Positions 46,081 through 54,166 of a DNA stretch of 64,000 nt are shown piece by piece. This DNA comes from Murinocardiopsis flavida. Lineage in GTDB: Bacteria > Actinomycetota > Actinomycetes > Streptosporangiales > Streptosporangiaceae. The position numbers and the translations under genes are program-made. The stretch covers positions 310,001 through 374,000 of the forward strand of contig NZ_PYGA01000002.1 of assembly GCF_003014485.1 (NCBI RefSeq). The letters run 5' to 3'. The notes under the pieces are model-generated. The model was not told the DNA's origin. It did no database searches and saw nothing but the letters and a program-made list of their open reading frames with translations. The first letter of the stretch is position 1, and each line of letters starts with the position of its first letter.

Positions 46081-47268
46081 TCAGCCCTTGACGCACACGA
46101 CCTGGCGCAGGTGCGCGACGACCTCGACCAGGTCGGTCTGGGCCTCGATCACGCTGTTCAGGTCCTTGTAGGCGCCGGGGATCTCGTCGAGCACCCCGGT
46201 GTCCTTGCGGCACTCCACGCCCTCGGTCTGCTCGATGAGGTCGGCCTCGGTGAACGTCTTCTTCGCCTTGTTCCGGCTCATCTTGCGGCCCGCCCCGTGC
46301 GACGCGGAGTTGAACGACGCGGTGCTGCCGAGGCCCCGCACGATATAGGTCCCGGTCGCCATGCTGCCGGGGATGATGCCGATGTCGCCGCTGCCGGCGC
46401 GGATGGCCCCCTTGCGGGTGACCAGGACGTCGACGTCGTCGTAGCGCTCCTCCGCGACGTAGTTGTGGTGGCAGGAGATCCACTGCTCGAAGCGCACACC
46501 GGGGACGGCCTTGCGCATGACATCGCAGGCCAGGCCCATCATCACGTCGCGGTTGCGCCGGGCGTAGTCCTGCGCCCAGAACAGGTCGCGGCGGTAGGCG
46601 TGCATCTCGGGGGTGCCGCTGACGAACACGGCGAGGTTGCGGTCGGGCAGGTCCTGGTTGTGGGGCAGCTTCTGGGCCTGCTCGATGTGGTGCTCGGCGA
46701 GTTCCTTGCCGATGTTGCGGGACCCCGAATGCAGCACCAGCCACACGCGGTTCTCGCCGTCGAGGCAGACCTCAAGGAAGTGGTTGCCGCCGCCGAGGGT
46801 GCCCATCTGGTTCTCGGCCCGCTGGCGCCGGTTGTGCACGGGCCGCGCCAGCCCGCTGAAGCCGTCCCAGAACGCGTCCCACCCTGCGGTCTTCAGGCCG
46901 TGCACGTTGCGCGGGTTCACCGGCGTCGTGTGCGCGTGGAACCCCACCGGGACGGCCGCCTCAAGAGCGGAGCGGAGCCGGCCCAGGTCGTCGGGCAGGT
47001 CCTCGGCCATGAGGGTGGACTTGACCGCGGTCATGCCGCAGCCGATGTCGACCCCGACCGCCGCGGGCGACACCGCGTCGCGCATGGCGATGACGGACCC
47101 GACCGTCGCGCCCTTGCCGTAGTGGACGTCGGGCATCACGGCCAGGCCGTGCACCCACGGCATCATGGTGACGTTGCGGAGCTGGTCCATCGCCGCGGGC
47201 TCGACCGACTGGGGGTCGGCCCACATGCGGATCGGGACGCGCACGCCCGGGGCTTCGGTGTACGGCAT
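46081..47268 (-). CDS. rtcB: RtcB-family RNA ligase
   Basis: The 395-residue protein carries the RtcB active-site set: VGVDIGCGMTAVKSTL with the metal-binding Asp and Cys, MGTLGGGNHFLEVCLD, LVLHSGSRNIGKELAEHH, QWISCHHNYVAEE and SFNSASHGAGRKMSRNKAKK with the His that becomes guanylylated. RtcB joins 2',3'-cyclic phosphate and 5'-OH RNA ends with GTP and Mn. GGAGGT 8 bases before ATG 47268 sets the start. No archease or rtcA gene is adjacent, as is common in actinobacteria. Confidence 0.95.
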   Translation of the reverse strand: MPYTEAPGVRVPIRMWADPQSVEPAAMDQLRNVTMMPWVHGLAVMPDVHYGKGATVGSVIAMRDAVSPAAVGVDIGCGMTAVKSTLMAEDLPDDLGRLRSALEAAVPVGFHAHTTPVNPRNVHGLKTAGWDAFWDGFSGLARPVHNRRQRAENQMGTLGGGNHFLEVCLDGENRVWLVLHSGSRNIGKELAEHHIEQAQKLPHNQDLPDRNLAVFVSGTPEMHAYRRDLFWAQDYARRNRDVMMGLACDVMRKAVPGVRFEQWISCHHNYVAEERYDDVDVLVTRKGAIRAGSGDIGIIPGSMATGTYIVRGLGSTASFNSASHGAGRKMSRNKAKKTFTEADLIEQTEGVECRKDTGVLDEIPGAYKDLNSVIEAQTDLVEVVAHLRQVVCVKG

Positions 47269-47417
47269 GGTGGGCCACCTCCCTTTCCAGGGAAAACAGG
47301 GGGAAACGCCGGTCGCGGCCCGGCCGGGCCGCACCCACCTATGACGCCAGAGCCCGCGGTGCCGTTGCAATCGGTTTTCCGGACAGCACACCGCGCCACC
47401 GGCCCGCCGACCGGGCC

Positions 47418-47446
47418 CGGCCCGGACCCGTCCGGGGTCCGGGCCG
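47418..47446 (-). terminator. hairpin downstream of moaA
   Basis: CGGCCCGGACCC and its complement form a perfect 12-bp stem with a 5-nt loop, 14 bp after the moaA stop. Confidence 0.8.
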
Positions 47447-47459
47447 TGCGCGGTGCGGT

Positions 47460-48494
47460 TCAGCCGCCGATCGCCGACATGGGGCGCGCGGGTTGCAGGA
47501 AGCTGGGGTCGTTGATTCCGTGGCCGGGGAGCTTGCTCGCGACCGCGGCGCGCCAGCGGTCGGCCAGCTCGGCGTCGGTGGCGCCGTCGCGCATGGGGCC
47601 GCGGAGGTCGGACTCCTCGCGGGCGAACAGGCAGTTGCGGATCTGGCCGTCGGCGGTGAGCCGGACCCGGTCGCAGGCGCCGCAGAACGGGCGGGTGACC
47701 GAACCGATGACGCCGACCGTGGCCGGGCCGCCGTCGACGTGGAACAGTTCGGCGGGCGCGCTGCCGCGGGTGTCGGCGTCGGCGGCCTCAAGGGTGAACT
47801 CGGCGCCGAGCCGGTCGAGGATCTCGTCGGCGGTGATCATGTTCTCGCGCCGCCAGCCGTGCTGGGCGTCGAGCGGCATCTGCTCGATGAACCGCAGCTC
47901 ATAGCCGTGGTCGAGGCAGTAGCGGAGCAGGTCGGGCGCTTCGGCGTCGTTGACGCCGCGCATGAGGACGGCGTTGACCTTCACGGGGGTGAGCCCCGCT
48001 GCGGCGGCCCCGGCCATGCCGTCGAGGACGTCGGTCAGCCTGCGGCGCCGCGCCATGGCCTCGAAGGTCTCGGGGCGCAGGGTGTCGAGGGAGACGTTGA
48101 CCCGGTCGAGCCCTGACTCGGCGAGGGCCGGCGCCATGCGGGCGAGCCCGATGCCGTTGGTGGTGACGGCCGTGTGCGGGCGCGGCGCGAGCGCCGTCGC
48201 GGCCGCGATGATGCCGGGAAAGCCGCGGCGCAGCAGCGGTTCGCCGCCGGTGAACCGGATCTGCTCGATGCCGAGCCGCGTGACCCCGATGGTGATGAGG
48301 CGGTTGATCTCGTCGTCGGTGAGGAGTTCGGGCTTGGGCAGCCAGTCGAGCCCTTCGGCGGGCATGCAGTACGTGCACCGCAGGTTGCAGCGATCGGTGA
48401 GCGAGACCCTCAGGTCGGTGGCCGTCCTCCCGTAGGAGTCGGCGAGTCCCGCCGCCCCGCTCGCGGGGTTCGGCGGCGTGAGTTCGGCCGGCAC
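47460..48494 (-). CDS. moaA: GTP 3',8-cyclase MoaA
   Basis: The 344-residue radical-SAM enzyme converts GTP to the cyclic precursor of molybdopterin together with MoaC. It has the first cluster site SLTDRCNLRCTYCMPAEGLD (C-x3-C-x2-C, about 36-44), the FTGGEPLLRR SAM-binding segment, the second cluster site TRPFCGACDRVRLTADGQIR with NCLF, and the terminal Gly-Gly of MoaA (SAIGG). GTG 48494 follows GGAGGTGG at 7 bases and was chosen over longer frames. No other moa gene is adjacent. Confidence 0.96.
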   Translation of the reverse strand: MPAELTPPNPASGAAGLADSYGRTATDLRVSLTDRCNLRCTYCMPAEGLDWLPKPELLTDDEINRLITIGVTRLGIEQIRFTGGEPLLRRGFPGIIAAATALAPRPHTAVTTNGIGLARMAPALAESGLDRVNVSLDTLRPETFEAMARRRRLTDVLDGMAGAAAAGLTPVKVNAVLMRGVNDAEAPDLLRYCLDHGYELRFIEQMPLDAQHGWRRENMITADEILDRLGAEFTLEAADADTRGSAPAELFHVDGGPATVGVIGSVTRPFCGACDRVRLTADGQIRNCLFAREESDLRGPMRDGATDAELADRWRAAVASKLPGHGINDPSFLQPARPMSAIGG

Positions 48495-48755
48495 TGGGGC
48501 CACCTCCGGTAACGACAGCGGTGGGCGCGAACCGGCGCGGGCGGTCCGGCGGACCGCCCTGGCGTGGTCCCCGCCATGCCCCCAGCCTACGAGACCGGGG
48601 CCCGGACGGCTGCGCCGCCACCGGTCGAAAGGCGCGCCGCCGCCCCGAAGCGCCGCGGGGCAGCGCCCGCGGACCCGGCCGCTGCGGCGCGCGGGCCCGC
48701 GCCCCCATAGTCTTCCGGTGTCGTGGTTCGCGTCACAGTAGTCGAAGGGGTGCGC

Positions 48756-49589
48756 ATGGTCAGCGAGGTCGCCGTACGCGAGTGGAATCTGCCGGGAGGG
48801 CCCGACGGCGCCGAGCGCCTGTCCGCGCGAGCGTGGGCGCCGACCGACGCCGAGCCGCGCTGGCTGGCGGTGCTGGTCCACGGCTACGGCGAGCATATCG
48901 GCCGCTACGAGTACGTGGCGCGGTACCTGTGCGCGGCGGGCGCCGCCGTCTACGGGCTGGACCACCGGGGGCACGGGCGCTCCTCCGGGGAGCGGGTGCT
49001 CATCGAGGACTTCACCGATGTGGTGGACGACGTGCACCGGGTGCTGCTCCAGGCGCGCAGCGCCTACCGCACCCTGCCGCTGGTGCTCATCGGCCACTCC
49101 ATGGGCGGGCTCATCGCGGCCCGCTACTCCCAGGTCCACCCCGAGGAACTGGCGGCCGTGGTGCTGTCGGGGCCGGTGCTGGGGCGGTGGACGGCCGCGG
49201 CAAAGGCGCTCGCCGCGGCGGAGATCCCCGACGCGCCGATCGAGACCGACACGCTCTCGCGCGATCCCGCCGTCGGCGCCGACTACACCGCCGACGAGCT
49301 GATCTGGCACGGCCCGTTCAAGGTGGCCACGCTCAAGGCGCTGCACACCGAGATGGCGCGCGTCACCGCCGACGGCCCGCCCGGCCTGCCGCAGCTGTGG
49401 GTGCACGGCGCCGCCGACATGCTGGTGCCGATGTCCGACACGGGGATGGGCATCGCCGCCTTCGCCGGGGACGACTTCACCGCGCGGATCTTCCCCGGTG
49501 CCCGGCACGAGGTGTTCAACGAGACCAACCGCGACGAGGTGCTGGACGAGGTCGTGCGCTTCGCGCGGCGGTTCGTGCCGGCCGAGTGA
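48756..49589 (+). CDS. alpha/beta hydrolase, monoacylglycerol lipase-like
   Basis: The 277-residue protein is a Hydrolase_4 (serine aminopeptidase S33-like) enzyme: WLAVLVHGYGEHIGRYEYVA (oxyanion region), AAVYGLDHRGHGRSSGERVL, PLVLIGHSMGGLIAARYSQV with nucleophile Ser in G-H-S-M-G, LWVHGAADMLVPM with the Asp and GARHEVFNETNRDEVLDEV with the His. It probably hydrolyses monoacylglycerols or short acyl esters. ATG 48756 follows GAAGGGG; GTG 48723 is an alternative. Its convergent neighbour is an acyl-CoA synthetase, which would activate the fatty acids released. Confidence 0.9.
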   Translation: MVSEVAVREWNLPGGPDGAERLSARAWAPTDAEPRWLAVLVHGYGEHIGRYEYVARYLCAAGAAVYGLDHRGHGRSSGERVLIEDFTDVVDDVHRVLLQARSAYRTLPLVLIGHSMGGLIAARYSQVHPEELAAVVLSGPVLGRWTAAAKALAAAEIPDAPIETDTLSRDPAVGADYTADELIWHGPFKVATLKALHTEMARVTADGPPGLPQLWVHGAADMLVPMSDTGMGIAAFAGDDFTARIFPGARHEVFNETNRDEVLDEVVRFARRFVPAE

Positions 49590-49596
49590 GCCGCGG

Positions 49597-49625
49597 GCGC
49601 GGGCCCGGCACGGCCGGGCCCGCGC
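49597..49625. terminator. bidirectional terminator between convergent genes
   Basis: GCGCGGGCCCGGC and its complement form a perfect 13-bp stem with loop ACG, between the hydrolase and acyl-CoA synthetase stop codons. Confidence 0.85.
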
Positions 49626-49629
49626 GGCG

Positions 49630-51501
49630 TCACTCGTCATAGAGGGCGTCGATCGCCCCCGCGTACTTGCGCTGGATGACACGGCGCTTCAGTTTGAGGC
49701 TGGGGGTGAGCTCCTCGCTCTCGGCGGTCCACTCCACCGGGAGCAGCAGCCACCGCTTGACCTGCTGGATGCGCGACAGCCGGGTGTTGGCCGCCTCGAC
49801 GGCGCGGCCCACTTCGGCGAGGACGGCGGGGTGCTCGGCGAGCGCCGCCGGGTCGCGGGCGTCGAGCCCCGCGGTGTCGGCCCAGGCGCGGGCGGCCTCG
49901 GCGTCCAGGACGAGCAGCGCCACGAGGTAGGGGCGGCGGTCGGCGTAGGCGAGGGCCTGGCCGACGAGGGGGTGCTCCTTGAGCAGGTTCTCCACCTCGG
50001 CCGGTGCGATGTTCTCGCCGCCCGCGGTGATGATGAGCTCCTTCTTGCGGTCGACGACGTAGACGAAGCCGTCGTCGTCGACGCTGCCGATGTCGCCGGT
50101 GTGCAGCCACCCGTCGGGGTCGATGAGCGCGGCGGTCGCGTCGGGGAGGTTGTGGTACCCGGCGGTGTTGATGGGGCCGCGGATCAGCAGCTCGCCGTCG
50201 TCGGCCGCGCGGACCTCGATGCCGTCGACCGGCCGCCCGACGCTGCCGAACGCGTAGGACCCCATGCGGTTGGCGGTGGCGGCGCCGCAGTTCTCGGTCA
50301 TGCCGTAGACGTCGCGGATGACGCAGCCCAGCCCGGCGAAGAAGTGCAGCACGTCCACCGGCATCGGGGCGGCGGCGCTGATCAGGTGCTCGGCGCGGTC
50401 GAGGCCGACCAGGGCGCGGATGGGCGCAAGGACCTGCTCGTCCGCCGCAGCGAAGCGCCGGGCGAGGTCGTCCGGCGGGGTCGCGCCGCGCTGCCCGGCG
50501 AGCACATAGGCGCGGGCGGTGTCGGCCGCCGCCTCCACCGCCGCCCGCTGCTCCTCCGACGCCGCGGCGAGCGCGCCGGACAGTCCCGCGCGCAGCTTCT
50601 CCCACACGCGCGGGACGCCGAACAGCCCGTGCGGGCGCACCATCCCGAGGTACATGCCGAGCTGGCGGGGGTCGGGGCAGAAGTGGATGTGGCCGGCGAC
50701 CTTGATCGGCAGGTAGACGCTGAGGACGCGCTCGGCGATGTGGGCCAGCGGCAGGTACGACAGGGAGACGGAGTGGCGCGCCATCGGCGAGGTGCGGTGC
50801 GACACCGTGACCTGGTAGAGGACCTGGTGGTGGGTTTCGAACACCCCTTTGGGGGCGCCGGTGGTGCCCGAGGTGTAGAGCAGGGTGGCGTTGTGGTCCG
50901 GGGTGAGCGCGGCCATGCGGCGCTCGACGGGGCCGGGGTCGGCGGCGCGGCTGCGCCGCCCGCCGTCGAGGAACTCGTCCCACGACACGAACCGGGGCCC
51001 GCTGCCGGTGCCGGGGGCCGGGACGGAGGCGGCGTCGCAGAGGACGACGGTGTGCAGCGCGGGGAGGCGGTCGAGGACGGGTTCCCAGCGGGCGAGTTCG
51101 TCGGCGCCGGCGAGGACGGCCACGGTGGCGGCGCAGTCGGCGGCGACGTGGCCGATCTGGTCGGGGGCGAAGGTGCTGTAGACCGACAGCGGCACGGCGC
51201 CCGCGTGCACCGCGCCGAGGTCGGCCATCAGGTGCGCGGCGCAGTTGGGCAGCATCAGCGCCACGATGTCGCCCGGTGCGGCGCCGGCGTCGATGAACGC
51301 CGCGGCGAGGTCGAGCGCGGTCTGCCGGTAGGCCCCCCAAGTGGTGGTCTGCCATTGGCCGTCGGCGGTGGTGGCGCCGGTCCATTCGGACAGCGCGGGT
51401 GCGTCGGGGTCGCGCTGCGCTGTGTCGCGCAGCCAGTCGACCAGGGTCATGCCGTCGATTTCGGCGTCGACTTCCTGCCGGCTCTTCTCTGTAGCGTCCA
51501 T
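49630..51501 (-). CDS. long-chain fatty acid-CoA ligase (AMP-binding)
   Basis: The 623-residue protein is an ANL-superfamily acyl-CoA synthetase with NATLLYTSGTTGAPKGVFET (P-loop, about 205-224), SYLPLAHIAERVLSVYLPIK, VYGMTENCGAATANR, GWLHTGDIGSVDDDGFVYVV and DRKKELIITAGGENIAPAEV with the hinge and A10-like lysine near SLKLKRRVIQRKY. It activates fatty acids with ATP and CoA. Residue length and the AHIAER motif fit the FACL/FadD15-like branch. A short palindrome lies 33 bp upstream. Confidence 0.93.
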   Translation of the reverse strand: MDATEKSRQEVDAEIDGMTLVDWLRDTAQRDPDAPALSEWTGATTADGQWQTTTWGAYRQTALDLAAAFIDAGAAPGDIVALMLPNCAAHLMADLGAVHAGAVPLSVYSTFAPDQIGHVAADCAATVAVLAGADELARWEPVLDRLPALHTVVLCDAASVPAPGTGSGPRFVSWDEFLDGGRRSRAADPGPVERRMAALTPDHNATLLYTSGTTGAPKGVFETHHQVLYQVTVSHRTSPMARHSVSLSYLPLAHIAERVLSVYLPIKVAGHIHFCPDPRQLGMYLGMVRPHGLFGVPRVWEKLRAGLSGALAAASEEQRAAVEAAADTARAYVLAGQRGATPPDDLARRFAAADEQVLAPIRALVGLDRAEHLISAAAPMPVDVLHFFAGLGCVIRDVYGMTENCGAATANRMGSYAFGSVGRPVDGIEVRAADDGELLIRGPINTAGYHNLPDATAALIDPDGWLHTGDIGSVDDDGFVYVVDRKKELIITAGGENIAPAEVENLLKEHPLVGQALAYADRRPYLVALLVLDAEAARAWADTAGLDARDPAALAEHPAVLAEVGRAVEAANTRLSRIQQVKRWLLLPVEWTAESEELTPSLKLKRRVIQRKYAGAIDALYDE

Positions 51502-51533
51502 GGTCCCGTCCCACGTGTCGATGTGTCCCAGAT

Positions 51534-51544
51534 CACCATTGGTG
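51534..51544. promoter_or_regulatory. short palindrome upstream of the acyl-CoA synthetase
   Basis: CACCA-T-TGGTG is a perfect 5-bp inverted repeat in the less GC-rich stretch 33 bp before the ATG. It is a possible repressor site; too short to be sure. Confidence 0.3.
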
Positions 51545-51611
51545 GTCAGATCGGACCACGGCGGGGCGCACCGATCAAGGGCGGCGGGCGAGAATGCGGC
51601 GGGTCACCCGG

Positions 51612-53042
51612 TCAGAGGTAGGGGCCGCGGGGCTGCGCCGCCGGCCGGGCTGCGGTCTCGGCGTGGGCCCGCGCGAGCCGCCGCACGCCGTCGTGCAGCA
51701 CTTCGGGGGGCTGGGTGTAGGCGAGCCGGACGAAGTGCTCCAGCGTGCCCTCGGTGCCGAAGATCGGCCCGGGGGCGGCGTGGACGCCGTTGCGGTCGGC
51801 GGCCTCGGTGAGCGCCGTCGCCGTGGGCGCGGGCAGCCGCGCCCACAGCACGAGGCCCCCGCTGGGGGTGACGAACCGCCACTCGGGCAGCTCCGCGCGC
51901 AGCGCAGCGACGAGCGCGTCGCGGTTGCGGCGGACCTGGCGGATGCGCTCGGCCCGGATGCGCAGCACGTCGGCGAGCAGGTGTGTGGCCGTCAGCTGCT
52001 CCAGGACGGGGCTGGACAGGTCGAAGCGCTGGCGCAGCGCCATGAGCCGGGCCGCCATGGGCGGGGTGGTGCGGATCCAGCCGATGCGCAGGCCGCCCCA
52101 GAACAGCTTCGCCGTGGACCCGATGCTGAACACCCTGCCGTCGCGGTCGTGGACGGCGGTGGGCGCCGGCTGGTCGCCGGGGTCGATGGCGAGTTCGGCG
52201 ACCGACTCGTCCACGATCAGGGAGCTGCCCGCCCGGCGCGCCTCGGCGACGAGCGCGGCGCGCTCGTCGTCGTCCATGAGCGCGCCGGTGGGGTTGTGGA
52301 AGTCGGGGATGACGAACGCGGCCTTGGGCCGCCCCTGCCGGAACGCGTCGGCGACGACGTCCATCTCCCAGCCGTTGGGTCCGACGCCCATCGTGCGCAG
52401 CCGGGCGCCCCGCTGGCGTACGGTGTCGAGGGTGTGCGGAAACGTGGGCGACTCCAGCAGGACGCTGTCGCCCGGCTGCACCAGCAGTTCCATGAGCAGG
52501 GCCGCGGCGTGCTGGGCGCCGTTGGTGATGAGGATCTGGTCGGGTTCGGTGGGCAGGCCCCGCTCGACGTAGCGGCGGGCCACCGCGTGGCGCAGCTCGG
52601 GCAGCCCGAAGGTGGTGTACCCGCGCCCGCCGACGTGCGCGGCGAGCTGCTCCACCGCCATCCGCGCCGCCGCCTGCATGCCCTCGATGGCGGGCGGCGC
52701 GGCGATGCCGAGGTCGATGGGCTCGGAGCGCGGGAGGAGCACGGAGTCGTTGTTACCCGCGGTGGAGGGCAGCAGCGTCCAACTGCCGGCGCCCCTGCGG
52801 CTGTCGAGGAAGCCGTTCTCGCGCAGCCAGGTGTAGGACGCGGTGACGGTGTTGCGGCTGAGGCCCAGCGAATCGGCGAGGTCGCGCTCCGCGGGCAGCC
52901 GGGTGTGGGTGGGGATGCGGCCGTCGAGGATCAGCCCGCTGATGGAGCGCCCGACGGAGAGGTAGTAGGGGCGCGCCCGCCCGTCGCGGCCGATGAGCCG
53001 GGCGAGCAGGTGGCCGTTGATCCGGCGGGTACCGGCGGCCAT
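51612..53042 (-). CDS. MocR-type regulator (GntR helix-turn-helix fused to aminotransferase fold)
   Basis: The 476-residue protein has an N-terminal GntR winged helix (LILDGRIPTHTRLPAERDLA with SLGLSRNTVTASYTWLRENG) and a fold-type I PLP domain: GRGYTTFGLPELRHAVARRY, FVIPDFHNPTGALMDDDERA, LIVDESVAELAID and FSIGSTAKLFWGGLRIGWIR, where the Lys of S-T-A-K should hold PLP. GGAGG 8-9 bases before ATG 53042 sets the start. It is divergent from a YczE-type membrane protein; this pairing is widespread and the membrane gene is its probable target. Confidence 0.93.
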   Translation of the reverse strand: MAAGTRRINGHLLARLIGRDGRARPYYLSVGRSISGLILDGRIPTHTRLPAERDLADSLGLSRNTVTASYTWLRENGFLDSRRGAGSWTLLPSTAGNNDSVLLPRSEPIDLGIAAPPAIEGMQAAARMAVEQLAAHVGGRGYTTFGLPELRHAVARRYVERGLPTEPDQILITNGAQHAAALLMELLVQPGDSVLLESPTFPHTLDTVRQRGARLRTMGVGPNGWEMDVVADAFRQGRPKAAFVIPDFHNPTGALMDDDERAALVAEARRAGSSLIVDESVAELAIDPGDQPAPTAVHDRDGRVFSIGSTAKLFWGGLRIGWIRTTPPMAARLMALRQRFDLSSPVLEQLTATHLLADVLRIRAERIRQVRRNRDALVAALRAELPEWRFVTPSGGLVLWARLPAPTATALTEAADRNGVHAAPGPIFGTEGTLEHFVRLAYTQPPEVLHDGVRRLARAHAETAARPAAQPRGPYL

Positions 53043-53216
53043 GGGCGCCGCCTCCGATCGAGGGCAGGGTCGGCGCGCCGAATCGGAGCACGCCACTTCT
53101 CATAATTGGATCTACCGTACTGGCCGGGAAAAGGCCAATATTGCCTGAGCGGCCCAGTCTGTCACGAGTTCGGCGCCGTCTCCATCGCCCGCGAACCACC
53201 CAAGGAGCACGCCCCG
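53043..53216. promoter_or_regulatory. control region between mocR and the YczE-like gene
   Basis: 174 bp with an AT-richer core (53095-53145). It contains ATTGG ... CCAAT and TGGCC-N7-GGCCA (53121-53137) as nested inverted repeats. MocR proteins often bind two spaced direct or inverted repeats here; no exact match can be claimed. Confidence 0.4.
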
Positions 53217-53885
53217 TTGTCCGCGCCGTCCGCCCTCGTCCGCCGCGTCTTCCTCACCCCGGCCCTGCCCGGGCCGCGGTGGCGCCGCCTCGTCCAGCTC
53301 GCCGTCGGCCTCTACCTGTTCGGGCTCGGCTGCGCCCTCCCGATGGTCTCCGGCCTGGGCGCCAACCCGTGGGACGTGCTGCACCAGGGGCTCGCCCAGC
53401 AGACCGGCCTGACGGTCGGGACGTGGACCATCATCATGGGCGGCACGGTGATGCTGCTGTGGATCCCCCTGCGCCAGCGCGCCGGCATCGGCACGTTCAG
53501 CAACGTCGTCGTGGTCGGCCTGTCGGTCGACGTGTCCCTGTGGTGGCTCCCCGAGGTCGAGGGGCTGCCGGCCCGCATCGCCGCACTGCTGCTGGGCATC
53601 CTGGTCCTCGCCATCGGCACCGGCTGCTACATCGGGGCGCGGCTCGGCCCGGGCCCGCGCGACGGCCTCATGACCGGTCTCGCGGCCAAGGGCTGGTCGG
53701 TGCGCGCGGCCCGCACCACCGTCGAGGTGTCGGTGGTGGTCCTCGGCTTCCTCCTCGGCGGGACGGTCGGCGTGGGGACCCTGCTGTTCGCGGTCGCCAT
53801 CGGCCCGCTCGCCCAGGTGTTCCTGCCGCTCCTCGACGTCCCCGTCCCGGACGCCGGGCCGCCGCCCGCCGGCGGCGCGACCTGA
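53217..53885 (+). CDS. YczE/YitT-type membrane protein
   Basis: The 222-residue protein has five to six membrane segments: LVQLAVGLYLFGLGCALPMV, SGLGANPWDVLHQGLAQQTG, VGTWTIIMGGTVMLLWIPLR, TFSNVVVVGLSVDVSLWWLP and IGTGCYIGARLGPGPRDGLM. L-G-x-x-P-W-D-V-x-x-x-G and L-G-x-G-P-R-D-G-L-M are the conserved YczE motifs. The role is unknown; vitamin/PLP-related transport has been suggested because the gene pairs with MocR regulators. TTG 53217, preceded by AAGGAG at 9 bases, is the likely start; no ATG/GTG fits better. Confidence 0.85.
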   Translation: MSAPSALVRRVFLTPALPGPRWRRLVQLAVGLYLFGLGCALPMVSGLGANPWDVLHQGLAQQTGLTVGTWTIIMGGTVMLLWIPLRQRAGIGTFSNVVVVGLSVDVSLWWLPEVEGLPARIAALLLGILVLAIGTGCYIGARLGPGPRDGLMTGLAAKGWSVRAARTTVEVSVVVLGFLLGGTVGVGTLLFAVAIGPLAQVFLPLLDVPVPDAGPPPAGGAT

Positions 53886-54166
53886 GCGCAATGCCCGAAG
53901 CGCCCCGTCCGCCCGCATTGCGGCCCTAACGTGACCTGACGAACGGCCCTTCGGTGGCTCGGGCACCGCGCGGCGCAACTAACGTGGCCGGGACCGGCGA
54001 TGCCGCCTCCGGCGGGGACCGTCGGGGTATGAGCATCAGAAAGCCACGATGACGCCGCACCGCTGCCCGTCGAGGGGCTCGCGGACGTTCCAGAGTTGGA
54101 TACGGTTTCAGCGGCAACGTGATCTTGGCGTACGTGAACTCTGTTTTTTCTCTGGGGGTGAGCCGC

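Noticed and set aside
47460-49682. A 740-codon minus-strand frame around moaA.
   Set aside because: Only the last 344 residues are MoaA; the upstream part is antisense to the hydrolase gene. GTG 48494 with a strong ribosome binding site is the start.
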